Shown one piece after another: positions 5,660 through 12,570 of a stretch of 12,860 nt of DNA (position 1 is its first letter; each line of letters starts with the position of its first letter). A program made the translations under genes and the position numbers. The stretch spans positions 1 through 12,860 of the forward strand of contig JAEDLC010000053.1 of NCBI GenBank assembly GCA_016295505.1, in the 5' to 3' direction. Under the pieces are notes generated by a model. The model was given only the letters and a program-made list of their open reading frames with translations. It did no database searches and had not been told where the DNA came from. This stretch comes from Dorea sp. Its GTDB lineage: Bacteria; Bacillota_A; Clostridia; Lachnospirales; Lachnospiraceae.

Positions 5660-6871
5660 ATGAAGATCAGATATACGGGACTTATCCTTATCATATGTAT
5701 GACGATATGTATGACGATATGTATGGGATGTACCATGAGGAATAAAACTCAGGGAAGAACGGAAGCAGAAAAAGCACAGACGGGCAGTCAGACGCAGGAA
5801 CAGGTGGTCAATCAGGAAACGGAAGCACTGGCTGAAGGATACAGAGATCTGTATGAAAGCGCGAAGCAGGAAGGAACACTGGATTCTTTGGAGTTACAGA
5901 AAGAAATCATAGCGTATCTTGGGCGTGCCGGATATGTGGCAGTGGATGTGAATAATCAGATTGATATGGTAAATGCTGAGCTTGCGGAAGAGTTCTGTGA
6001 GAAAGCACAGAAAAAGCAGAGCACAGAGATTACGATTTTTTCTGTGTCGGATCAGGGAGAGCTGATTCGTTATGATATTGAGACATGCCGGGGAAAGATG
6101 AATGTCAGTATCAGTACACTGGAATGGGAAGCGGATGAACCGAAATCTGAGCAATATCGAGCGTATGAAGCTTATTCGTGGAAATATACGGAAAAAGGAT
6201 ATTTTTTTATCGAGGAGTATCAGCCGTCGGGATTTGATGGCGCTCCCGGACAGAAGGGATTCCGGATTCGTCCGATGGAAGAAACGTTCAGAGAACTGAA
6301 TCAGCGGTATGTCATGCCCATCGGGTATGAAAAGAATAACATGTTGATCATGGACTGGAATGAACAGGACTATTCAAATCTGGAATTTTATGATCTGTAT
6401 GAATTGATGTACCACATGAAATATAACCGGTATGCACCACATGACGACTACGGAGAGGGCATGGAATACGAAGTCTCAAAAGAAGAATTTGAAGAAGTGA
6501 TACAGACGTATCTTCCGGTAGATGATCTTACGATTGAGGAGAATACGGTATATGATCCGGATCGCCAGACCTATCGTTACCGGCCGAGAGGCAGGTATGA
6601 TTTTGAGTGGCCCTATGAGCCATATCCGGAAGTGGTGGATTGTGAAGAGCAGGGTGACGGTACTTTGAAGCTGACGATTGAAGGAGTATGGGAGATCCGG
6701 ATGCTGGATCAGGTGATCGTCAGTGAACTGGTAGTGCGTCCGCTGGACAACGGAAGCTGTCAGTATCTGTCGAATAAAGTCCTCTGTCAGGATGAGACAG
6801 CTTCTCCTCAATGGTATAAGCCACGCCTGACGGAAGAAGAGTGGGAACGATATTACGCGGGATCAGAATAG
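5660..6871 (+). CDS. Putative lipoprotein of unknown function
   Basis: 403 residues. The N-terminus MKIRYTGLILI is followed by a hydrophobic run ending in CMGC, so Cys24 is the likely lipidated residue; the -3 residue is Cys rather than Leu, making the lipobox imperfect. A polar, Gln/Glu-rich linker (about 26-55) leads to an acidic, tyrosine-rich extracellular region without a motif I recognise. A possible first domain is at 55-200 (EIIAYLGRAGYVAVDVNNQ) and a second at 210-390 containing YELMYHMKYN and GVWEIRMLDQVIVSELVVRP. It resembles lipoproteins of unknown function common in Lachnospiraceae; I cannot name the family safely. AAGGAG at 5649-5654 lies 5 nt before the ATG. It has its own promoter with two BlaI-type operators, so it is probably expressed on demand, perhaps under envelope stress (inference). 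Confidence 0.75.
   Translation: MKIRYTGLILIICMTICMTICMGCTMRNKTQGRTEAEKAQTGSQTQEQVVNQETEALAEGYRDLYESAKQEGTLDSLELQKEIIAYLGRAGYVAVDVNNQIDMVNAELAEEFCEKAQKKQSTEITIFSVSDQGELIRYDIETCRGKMNVSISTLEWEADEPKSEQYRAYEAYSWKYTEKGYFFIEEYQPSGFDGAPGQKGFRIRPMEETFRELNQRYVMPIGYEKNNMLIMDWNEQDYSNLEFYDLYELMYHMKYNRYAPHDDYGEGMEYEVSKEEFEEVIQTYLPVDDLTIEENTVYDPDRQTYRYRPRGRYDFEWPYEPYPEVVDCEEQGDGTLKLTIEGVWEIRMLDQVIVSELVVRPLDNGSCQYLSNKVLCQDETASPQWYKPRLTEEEWERYYAGSE
5693..5725 (+). repeat. In-frame 12-bp tandem repeat within the signal peptide
   Basis: ATATGTATGACG occurs at 5693-5704 and 5705-5716, followed by ATATGTATG at 5717-5725. It encodes ICMT-ICMT-ICMG, the hydrophobic core just before the predicted lipidated Cys24. 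As the unit is 4 codons, gain or loss of a copy would change the length of the core without shifting the frame. Confidence 0.85.
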
Positions 6872-6902
6872 AAGCTTTCTAAAAAATAAACACATACTTC
6901 TC

Positions 6903-6942
6903 TATAATCTGTCTGGCATTGTTTCGTCCTGTCGGGTACAAT
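6903..6942 (+). promoter_or_regulatory. Candidate promoter/regulatory region of the two-component operon
   Basis: The 91-nt gap before the kinase gene holds TATAAT at 6903-6908 without a good -35, and TACAAT at 6937-6942 with CTGGCA 18 nt upstream. The second would place the transcript start at the ribosome binding site, so the first is more plausible. Between them is a direct repeat, CTGTCTGGCA (6909-6918) and CTGTCGGGTA (6929-6938), 20 bp apart. Two-turn spacing of direct half-sites is typical of AraC-type DNA binding, so autoregulation is possible but speculative. Confidence 0.35.
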
Positions 6943-6962
6943 GACTGTAGGAGGTGACGAGA

Positions 6963-8276
6963 ATGCTTCGAATGGAAATCGCACTGATTCTGATTCTTGT
7001 CTTTGTGGCATATGTATATTTTTCGGCGGGCCGGAAATACACCCCGCTTCACAGAACATTTTCAATTCTGCTGGTTGCGCTGATTATTCATCTGGTGTTT
7101 GATGCGGCTACCGTATATACCGTAAATCACCTGGATACGGTGCCCCGGTTACTCAATGACATCCTGCACCGGATCTTTATCGGATCCATGTCTTTGATTG
7201 TATATCTGTTCTACCACTATATGGCAATTCTGGTGGATGAAGGAACCGGAAAGTTTCGCTGGCTGAATCTGGCCGCAAAGATCTATCTGGTGGTGGCGGC
7301 AGTAGCGACGGTTGTTCTTCCGATCCATTATGCGGTCACGCCGCAGGGCAATTATTCGGACGGAATTCATGCAGAAGTATGTTATGTCAGCACGGCATTT
7401 TATCTGTTGTTGTGTGCATGGATGCTGCTGGTAAACTGGAAAGAGATCGAACAAAAGAAAAAGTTTGCGATTGGAGTAGCTTTGCTGATCATGATCTTTG
7501 TATCTCTGTTGCAGGCGTTCCATCCGACCTGGCTGATCAGTGGAATGGGAATGACGCTGATGACCCTGGCATTTTATCTGACGCTTGAGAATCCGGATAT
7601 TCTGCGGGCGGAACTGACGGAGCAGAAGATGTCCATGTTATATCTGAAAAGTCAGGTGAATCCTCATTTCCTATATAATACACTGGATGCCATCCGGATC
7701 CAGGCACAGCTGAACGGGGACAGGAAGGTCGCTGATCTTCTGATGCGTCTGGTGGATTTTTTCAGACTCAGTGTAAAAGTAGACCGGCAGATGGTGGAGC
7801 TGGATGACGAACTGGAATTACTGGAAGCATATATGGAGCTGATGTGTTACCGTTATCCGAAACTTGAGTGTGAGTATGAGATAGATCCGGATCTTGGCGG
7901 AGTGAAAGTGCCGAACTTTATCTTACAGCCAATTGTAGAAAACAGTCTTCTCCATGGACTTAAGAATAAAGGATATCAGGGAAAGGTACGGATTGTGGCA
8001 CAGAAACTTCCGGAAAATGAGAAACGCATGGAAATCCAGGTTATGGATACCGGAAGTGGATTCGCGGAAGGAAAAAAAGAAAAGATTGACCGGATGCTAC
8101 TTCAATATGACAGACAGGCGCCAAAGCTGGAGGGAAACAGCATCGGTATCTTAAATGTACAAAAACGCATCAAATATCTGTGTGGGCAGGATTGTGGTCT
8201 GTGGTATACAGAAAATACAGATGGAGGAGTCACTGCACACATGAGGCTGCCAATCACCTGGGAGGTCAGAGAATGA
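6963..8276 (+). CDS. Sensor histidine kinase, YesM/LytS-like (His_kinase family)
   Basis: 437 residues. About seven hydrophobic segments fill residues 1-210 (for example 4-20, 33-50, 72-87, 105-120, 136-157, 168-183, 190-207), with short loops and no HAMP domain. The kinase core follows: QVNPHFLYNTLD with phospho-acceptor His235, N box LQPIVENSLLHGL with Asn327, G1 box MDTGSGF with Asp362, and GNSIGILNVQKRI as the G2 box. The ATG at 6963 has AGGAGG at 6949-6954, 8 nt upstream. A GTG at 6954 overlaps that site and can be dismissed. It overlaps the regulator gene by 4 nt, so the pair is translationally coupled. The many-helix sensor suggests a ligand sensed in or near the membrane. No transporter gene, the usual neighbour of YesM-type kinases, is adjacent. 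Confidence 0.9.
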   Translation: MLRMEIALILILVFVAYVYFSAGRKYTPLHRTFSILLVALIIHLVFDAATVYTVNHLDTVPRLLNDILHRIFIGSMSLIVYLFYHYMAILVDEGTGKFRWLNLAAKIYLVVAAVATVVLPIHYAVTPQGNYSDGIHAEVCYVSTAFYLLLCAWMLLVNWKEIEQKKKFAIGVALLIMIFVSLLQAFHPTWLISGMGMTLMTLAFYLTLENPDILRAELTEQKMSMLYLKSQVNPHFLYNTLDAIRIQAQLNGDRKVADLLMRLVDFFRLSVKVDRQMVELDDELELLEAYMELMCYRYPKLECEYEIDPDLGGVKVPNFILQPIVENSLLHGLKNKGYQGKVRIVAQKLPENEKRMEIQVMDTGSGFAEGKKEKIDRMLLQYDRQAPKLEGNSIGILNVQKRIKYLCGQDCGLWYTENTDGGVTAHMRLPITWEVRE

Positions 8277-9025
8277 AAAAGTTAAAAGTGTTATTAGTTG
8301 ATGATGAGATTATGATTCGAGAGGGATTTAAGAAGCTGTTTGACTGGGAAGCTCATGACTGTGAAGTGGTCGGCGAGGCGGCTGACGGGATGGAAGCACT
8401 GGCACAGATTGATACCCTGAATCCGGATATTGTGATCATGGATATCAATATTCCGATCATGAGTGGATTAAAGGTTATTCAGCTCAGTCGTATCAAGCAT
8501 CCGCAGATTGCTTATGTGATCGTGTCCGGATATGATGATTTTTCCTATTGCCAGCAGGCTCTAAGACTTCAGATCACAGATTATATCTTAAAGCCTGTGA
8601 ATTATGAAGAGTTCGGTACCTGTATTGACAATCTTAAGATATCACTGTTTGAGCAGCGGACAGCGGAAGAACCGGTGGAGCAGGAAGAACGTGTAATCAC
8701 AGGTATCACCAGATACATGCAGAAACATCTTTCGGAAGATATCAGTCTGTCTGTTCTGGCAGAAGAATTTCATATGAATCCACAGTATATCAGTCAGCTG
8801 TTTAAAAATGAGATCGGAGTTGGATTTCTGGCTTATCTTACGAACATCCGGATGGAAAAGGCGAAAAAACTTCTGCTGGCAACATCTCTGTCAGTGGCAG
8901 AGATTGCGGAACAGTCCGGATATGGAGATTACCGGGTGTTTACCAAGGCATTTAAAAAGGCAGAAGGCAGTACGCCTTCTCAATACAGAAGAGATTTTCT
9001 GGAAGACGCAAAAGCCGGAGAGTAG
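8273..9025 (+). CDS. Response regulator with AraC-type DNA-binding domain (YesN-like)
   Basis: 250 residues. The receiver domain (about 4-120) has acidic residues Asp10 and Asp11, phospho-acceptor Asp57 in IVIMDINIP, Ser85 and Lys107 in YILKPVN. A short linker (about 120-140) leads to a C-terminal AraC/XylS helix-turn-helix pair (about 145-242): ISLSVLAEEFHMNPQYISQLFKNEIG and SVAEIAEQSGYGDYRVFTKAFKKAEGSTPSQYRR. It is the partner of the kinase at 6963. The ATG lies inside the kinase stop codon region (ATGA overlap), with GGAGGT at 8261-8266. A longer in-frame start at 8180 lies inside the kinase gene and is not credible. Target genes cannot be named; the nearest metabolic gene is the GH31 glucosidase at 10090, past an oppositely oriented pseudogene. 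Confidence 0.92.
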   Translation: MKKLKVLLVDDEIMIREGFKKLFDWEAHDCEVVGEAADGMEALAQIDTLNPDIVIMDINIPIMSGLKVIQLSRIKHPQIAYVIVSGYDDFSYCQQALRLQITDYILKPVNYEEFGTCIDNLKISLFEQRTAEEPVEQEERVITGITRYMQKHLSEDISLSVLAEEFHMNPQYISQLFKNEIGVGFLAYLTNIRMEKAKKLLLATSLSVAEIAEQSGYGDYRVFTKAFKKAEGSTPSQYRRDFLEDAKAGE

Positions 9026-9030
9026 AAGAG

Positions 9031-9044
9031 CAGAAGGGCTTCTG
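9031..9044. terminator. Small hairpin between convergent genes
   Basis: CAGAA and TTCTG enclose a 4-nt loop in the 20-nt gap between the response regulator stop and the DUF554 stop. There is no T-run on either strand, so a role as a shared terminator is weakly supported. Confidence 0.2.
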
Positions 9045-9045
9045 G

Positions 9046-9679
9046 TTATGACAGATGCAGTCCCTGCATGATATGGTAGAGGATTACAATGATCAGAGAC
9101 GGAAGCATATTTCCGACACGAACACGTTTTCCGAATCCTACGTTGATTCCCACACAGAAAATCAGAACAGAACCTACATAAGAAAGATCACTGATCAGGG
9201 CATCACTGGCAAAAGAACCACACAGAGCTGCAAACAAAGTGATGCTTCCCTGATACAGAAATATCAGTATTGCGGAAAATACGGCACCGAGCCCATAGGT
9301 GGATGCAAAGATCATTACGATTACAAAATCAAGGACTGCTTTTGCCGCCAGCATGGAATAATCGCCGCTGATACCGTCCTGAATGGAACCCACAATTGCC
9401 ATTGCGCCAATGCAGATGATCAGAGATACATTGACGAATCCGTCGACAAATTTCCCATCATTTTTGGCTTTGACTGCAGTACGGATCTTCTCGCCTGCAA
9501 GTTCCAGCTTCTGCTCAATGTCAATCCATTCTCCGAGAAACGAACCGAGAACCAGCGAGAGTACAAGGAGCATGGTTCCCTTCCTGCATACGGTCCGGCA
9601 TTCCTTTTTTTACGCAGAGTCCGAGCAGACCGCCTGCAACGACAGCCGCTGTGTTGATTATTGTTCCAAGTCCTATCAT
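9046..9679 (-). pseudogene. DUF554 family membrane protein, disrupted by internal deletion/frameshift
   Basis: On the minus strand the gene starts at the ATG 9679-9677, with GGGAGG 8 nt upstream. It reads MIGLGTIINTAAVVAGGLLG, the DUF554 N-terminus, to about residue 34 (RMQEG near 9578). That frame then runs into a stop about 15 codons on. The rest of the family sequence continues in another frame from ATG 9573: MLLVLSLVLGSFLGEWIDIE, later SLIICIGAMAIVGSIQDG, STYGLGAVFSA and LIFCVGINVGFG, ending at 9046. In intact relatives, as I remember them, roughly 30 residues (a helix and a GISG/GMLT-like loop) separate RMQEG-like from TMLLVLS-like sequence. An internal deletion that also breaks the frame is therefore more likely than a single inserted base. 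The family is a small predicted membrane transporter or channel of unknown substrate. A shortened protein from ATG 9573 is possible but would lack the first helices. Confidence 0.75.
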
Positions 9680-9727
9680 GTTCTTTTCCTCCCGATGTCT
9701 GTCTGTAATCTGATTTTTCTAAAGCAC

Positions 9728-9736
9728 ATTATAGCA
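9728..9736 (-). promoter_or_regulatory. Extended -10 promoter of the DUF554 gene
   Basis: On the minus strand TGCTATAAT reads from 9736 to 9728: a perfect TATAAT with an upstream TG in extended -10 position, 49 nt before the DUF554 start. No good -35 is seen at 16-18 nt, which an extended -10 can tolerate. Confidence 0.55.
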
Positions 9737-9837
9737 CTGATTCCGGTAATTACACCACTTTTTTATTACTTTAAAGCGAGAAAATGTAAATGGATTTCTG
9801 CTCTGCACTGTGGGAATATAAAGGAAGATGAAAAAAA

Positions 9838-9910
9838 TGGAGCATACGGGATTCGAACCCGTGGCCTCCACAATGCGAATGTGGCGCGCTCCCAACTGCG
9901 CTAATGCCCC
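9838..9910 (-). tRNA. tRNA-Ala (anticodon CGC)
   Basis: 73 nt on the minus strand. The acceptor strands are GGGGCAT and ATGCTCC, forming a G3-U70 pair, the identity element of alanine tRNAs. The anticodon stem is CCACA/TGTGG with loop TTCGCAT, so the anticodon is CGC, reading GCG. The T loop is GTTCGAATC and the discriminator is A at 9838. CCA is not encoded. A run of seven T (minus strand, 9837-9831) follows directly and probably ends transcription. A promoter is seen at 9952-9979. Confidence 0.95.
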
Positions 9911-9951
9911 AAAAAAGAAGCAATCGTCTGTACCATGCTTCCATATAAGAT

Positions 9952-9979
9952 ATTATAGCACTGGATTTAGCGAAATCAA
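9952..9979 (-). promoter_or_regulatory. Promoter of tRNA-Ala
   Basis: On the minus strand TTGATT (9979-9974) and TATAAT (9957-9952) are 16 nt apart, with TGC directly before the -10 making an extended -10. It is 42 nt upstream of the tRNA 5' end and faces away from the GH31 gene. Confidence 0.7.
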
Positions 9980-10039
9980 TAGAGAAGATTTTAAATGACA
10001 AATTGTAAATAATACTACTGCATTTATCTGTGGATAGGA

Positions 10040-10045
10040 TATAAT
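10040..10045 (+). promoter_or_regulatory. -10 element of the GH31 gene
   Basis: A perfect TATAAT lies 44 nt before the GH31 start. The best -35 at suitable distance (CTGCAT, 10018-10023, 16 nt) is poor, which could mean an activator-dependent promoter. I do not see a clear catabolite-response (cre) site. Confidence 0.45.
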
Positions 10046-10089
10046 GAATGTGATATAGAAAAACAGATAAGCAGAGGAGGATACAGAGT

Positions 10090-12141
10090 ATGATCTGTAA
10101 ATATGTGTTTGGTCATCCGATGGATACGCATGCTGTTGTGATGGAAGTGTCGGAAAGTAAGCAGGAATTAACGTTGATGCAGGCAGAAGTGAAAGAGGAT
10201 GCAATTCGTTTGTCCTGCCGTATGGAGGATGAGGACGTGGTATTCGGTCTTGGCGAACAGGTCCGCGGCATGAATAAACGGGGATTCTCCTATATCAGTA
10301 ATGCAACGGACGATCCACACCATACGGAGAATAAGCATTCATTATATGGAGTACATAACTTTCTGATTCTGAATCGCGCAAAGAAATCAGAAGAAGAGCA
10401 TAAAGCGCAAAGCTTTGGAATCTTTGTGGATGATCCGGGGACAGTCATTTTCGATGTCGGCGAGACCCGGATGGATGAGCTTGCCATTACGGCGGGCAAA
10501 GACTGTGTGGTCTATGTGGTGGAAGGAGAATGTCTTAAAGATATCGTAAAACAGTTCCGAAAGCTGATCGGGACCAGCTATATCGCACCGAAGTGGGCGT
10601 TTGGATACCAGCAGTCCAGGTGGAGTTATATGACGGAGGATGAAGTCCGGGAAGTTGTGGACGGGCATCATCAGAATGGAATTCCACTGGATGCCGTTTA
10701 TCTGGATATTGATTATATGGAACGATATAAAGACTTTACGGTCAATCAGGAAACGTTTCCGGATTTTAAGAATTTTACGGAAGAGATGAAAGAGCGGGGA
10801 GTCCATCTGGTTCCGATCATTGATGCCGGGGTGAAAATAGAAGAGGGATACCAGGTCTATGAAGAAGGGGTTCAGAAGAACTATTTCTGCAAGGATGAGG
10901 ATGGGGAGGACTTTGTGGCAGCAGTGTGGCCGGGTAAGGTACATTTCCCGGATGTGCTGAATGCAGAAGCAAGAGCATGGTTTGGCGGTAAATACCGTTT
11001 CCTGATGGAGCAGGGGATCGATGGATTCTGGAATGATATGAATGAACCTGCAATCTTTTACTCGGAAAAGAATCTGAAAAAGGTTCTGGAAGAGCTGGAT
11101 GAAATGAAAGGAAAAAATCTGGATCTCTATGAATTCTTCCACATGAGAGATCTGGTATCCGGACTTTCAAACAGTGCGGTAGATTATCAGAGCTTTTATC
11201 ACAATATGGATGGGGTAAAGGTTCGTCATGATAAAGTGCATAATCTGTATGGTTTCAATATGACAAGGGCTGCTGCGGAGGCATTTGATCAGATCGCGCC
11301 GGATCGGCGGACGCTGCTGTTTTCCAGATCTTCTTATATTGGGATGCACCGCTATGGCGGCATCTGGACCGGAGACAATAATGCCTGGTGGAGTCAGCTC
11401 CTTCTCAGTATTCAGCAGATGCCGTCACTGAACATGTGTGGAATTCTGTATACCGGTTCGGATATCGGAGGGTTTGGCAGCGATACGACGGAAGATCTGA
11501 TGATGCGCTGGCTGGAGTTTGCGCTATTCACACCTCTGATGCGCAATCATGCGGCGATGGGAACCAGAAGACAGGAAGTATATCGGTTTGAACGTCTGGA
11601 GTCATTCCGGAATATCATTCGTATGCGCTATGGACTTCTTCCGTATATCTACAGCGAATATATGAAGGCAGTGCTGAAGGATGAGATGTATTTCCGTCCG
11701 CTGGCATTTGATTATCCGGAGGATGAGCAGGCATACCGTGTAGAAGATCAGCTTCTGGTTGGTGAAAGCATCATGATTGCTCCGGTCTATGTACAGAATG
11801 CAAAGGGAAGATATGTGTATCTGCCCGAGGATATGCTGATGGTGTCCATGCGCTCTCTGGATGACAGAACATGTAAAGTGCTTCCGAAGGGACACCACTA
11901 CATCGACGTGGCGATAGATGAAGTCGTCCTGTTTGTCCGGAAAGGATATATGCTGCCGCTTGCGGTTCTGGATGTAAAAGTCAGATCTACCGGGGATGTC
12001 AGCGAAGAACAGATTCAATGGATCGGATATACTGATGATGTGGCAGAATATGTACTGTACAGTGACGATGGATTATCCCGGAATTATACACCGCAGTCCG
12101 AATGGAAAAAGATACGTATGACGAAAGAAGAATTATTATAA
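10090..12141 (+). CDS. GH31 alpha-glucosidase
   Basis: 683 residues, no signal peptide, so intracellular. Hydrolyses alpha-linked glucose from the non-reducing end of short oligosaccharides. The N-terminal beta-sandwich (about 1-165, with VFGLGEQVRGMNKRGF) precedes the (beta/alpha)8 domain. The nucleophile is Asp316 in FWNDMNEP and the acid/base Asp429 in GGIWTGDN; RSSYIGMHRYGG and MYTG-like ILYTGSDIGGFG are further family blocks. C-terminal beta domains follow (about 545-683). From memory it is close to the characterised Blautia obeum enzyme, which prefers isomaltose (alpha-1,6); the Trp169 in APKWAFG aligns with a Trp I recall as deciding this preference, so an isomaltose/maltose-type substrate is a reasonable inference. 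GGAGG at 10076-10080 is 9 nt before the ATG. It is a single-gene unit between two minus-strand tRNAs, with its own promoter and a strong terminator. Confidence 0.95.
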   Translation: MICKYVFGHPMDTHAVVMEVSESKQELTLMQAEVKEDAIRLSCRMEDEDVVFGLGEQVRGMNKRGFSYISNATDDPHHTENKHSLYGVHNFLILNRAKKSEEEHKAQSFGIFVDDPGTVIFDVGETRMDELAITAGKDCVVYVVEGECLKDIVKQFRKLIGTSYIAPKWAFGYQQSRWSYMTEDEVREVVDGHHQNGIPLDAVYLDIDYMERYKDFTVNQETFPDFKNFTEEMKERGVHLVPIIDAGVKIEEGYQVYEEGVQKNYFCKDEDGEDFVAAVWPGKVHFPDVLNAEARAWFGGKYRFLMEQGIDGFWNDMNEPAIFYSEKNLKKVLEELDEMKGKNLDLYEFFHMRDLVSGLSNSAVDYQSFYHNMDGVKVRHDKVHNLYGFNMTRAAAEAFDQIAPDRRTLLFSRSSYIGMHRYGGIWTGDNNAWWSQLLLSIQQMPSLNMCGILYTGSDIGGFGSDTTEDLMMRWLEFALFTPLMRNHAAMGTRRQEVYRFERLESFRNIIRMRYGLLPYIYSEYMKAVLKDEMYFRPLAFDYPEDEQAYRVEDQLLVGESIMIAPVYVQNAKGRYVYLPEDMLMVSMRSLDDRTCKVLPKGHHYIDVAIDEVVLFVRKGYMLPLAVLDVKVRSTGDVSEEQIQWIGYTDDVAEYVLYSDDGLSRNYTPQSEWKKIRMTKEELL

Positions 12142-12168
12142 AGGGACTGTCATTGTGGAGAGAATGTG

Positions 12169-12202
12169 AAAGAGACCGGTAGAATACTACTGGTCTCTTT
12201 TT
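12169..12202 (+). terminator. Strong terminator of the GH31 gene
   Basis: A 14-bp stem (12169-12182 with 12187-12200, all paired, one G-T) with an AATA loop runs into TTTTT (12198-12202). It lies 27 nt after the GH31 stop. The ~215 nt from here to tRNA-Ser are AT-rich and hold no gene or clear signal apart from a TTCTTAAGAA palindrome at 12374-12383. Confidence 0.9.
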
Positions 12203-12417
12203 GGAAGGAAATGGAATAATCTATGTAAATTTTACTTGTTGTTAGGCGAAGTCCGGTAATCATGCAAATGTATTCAGGTGTTAAGCACAACCACCGTCTT
12301 CTTTATTTGATATATTTATTGTAGCGTGAAATTATGAATCGGATATGTCAGAAATGGGAAAGATTTCTAAAAATTCTTAAGAAAACCATAAGAGCGTATA
12401 ATTAATAAAAAAAGAAA

Positions 12418-12502
12418 CGCAGCAGGAGGGATTTGAACCCCCGGAGCCTTTCGGCTCTTCTGCTTTCGAGGCAGATGCCATCAGCCGCTCGACCACTGCT
12501 GC
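12418..12502 (-). tRNA. tRNA-Ser (anticodon CGA)
   Basis: 85-nt class II tRNA on the minus strand. The acceptor strands are GCAGCAG (12502-12496) and CTGCTGC (12425-12419), with discriminator G at 12418, as in serine tRNAs. The anticodon stem is TCTGC/GCAGA with loop CTCGAAA, anticodon CGA, reading UCG. The long variable arm is GAGCCGAAAGGCTC-like and the T loop is GTTCAAATC. CCA is not encoded. A T-rich stretch (TTTCTTTTTTT, minus strand) follows at once as the likely terminator. Confidence 0.95.
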
Positions 12503-12510
12503 ATGAAAGC

Positions 12511-12540
12511 ATTATAACACAGAAGACTGAACACTGTGAA
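12511..12540 (-). promoter_or_regulatory. Promoter of tRNA-Ser
   Basis: On the minus strand TTCACA (12540-12535, five of six consensus bases) and TATAAT (12516-12511) are 18 nt apart, with the -10 ending 8 nt before the tRNA 5' end. Transcription would therefore start at or just before the mature end, giving little or no 5' leader. Confidence 0.65.
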
Positions 12541-12570
12541 TACCTAAATTGTTTTTATTTTTTATTAAGT

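Noticed and set aside
8180..8272. N-terminal extension of the response regulator
   Set aside because: These 31 codons are an overlapping frame within the kinase gene; the receiver domain begins right after the ATG at 8273, which has its own ribosome binding site.
9574..9580. Programmed ribosomal frameshift in the DUF554 gene
   Set aside because: There is no slippery heptamer or long A run at the junction (GGGAACC), and family residues appear to be missing, so mutation is more likely.
9055..9904. Two forward ORFs opposite the DUF554 gene and running into the tRNA-Ala gene
   Set aside because: The minus strand carries the DUF554 family sequence and a tRNA; the forward translations are low-complexity or unrelated and one runs through the tRNA.
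10387..11142. 251-codon antisense ORF opposite the GH31 gene
   Set aside because: It lies entirely within the well-conserved GH31 catalytic region and its product has no recognisable features; it is a shadow frame.
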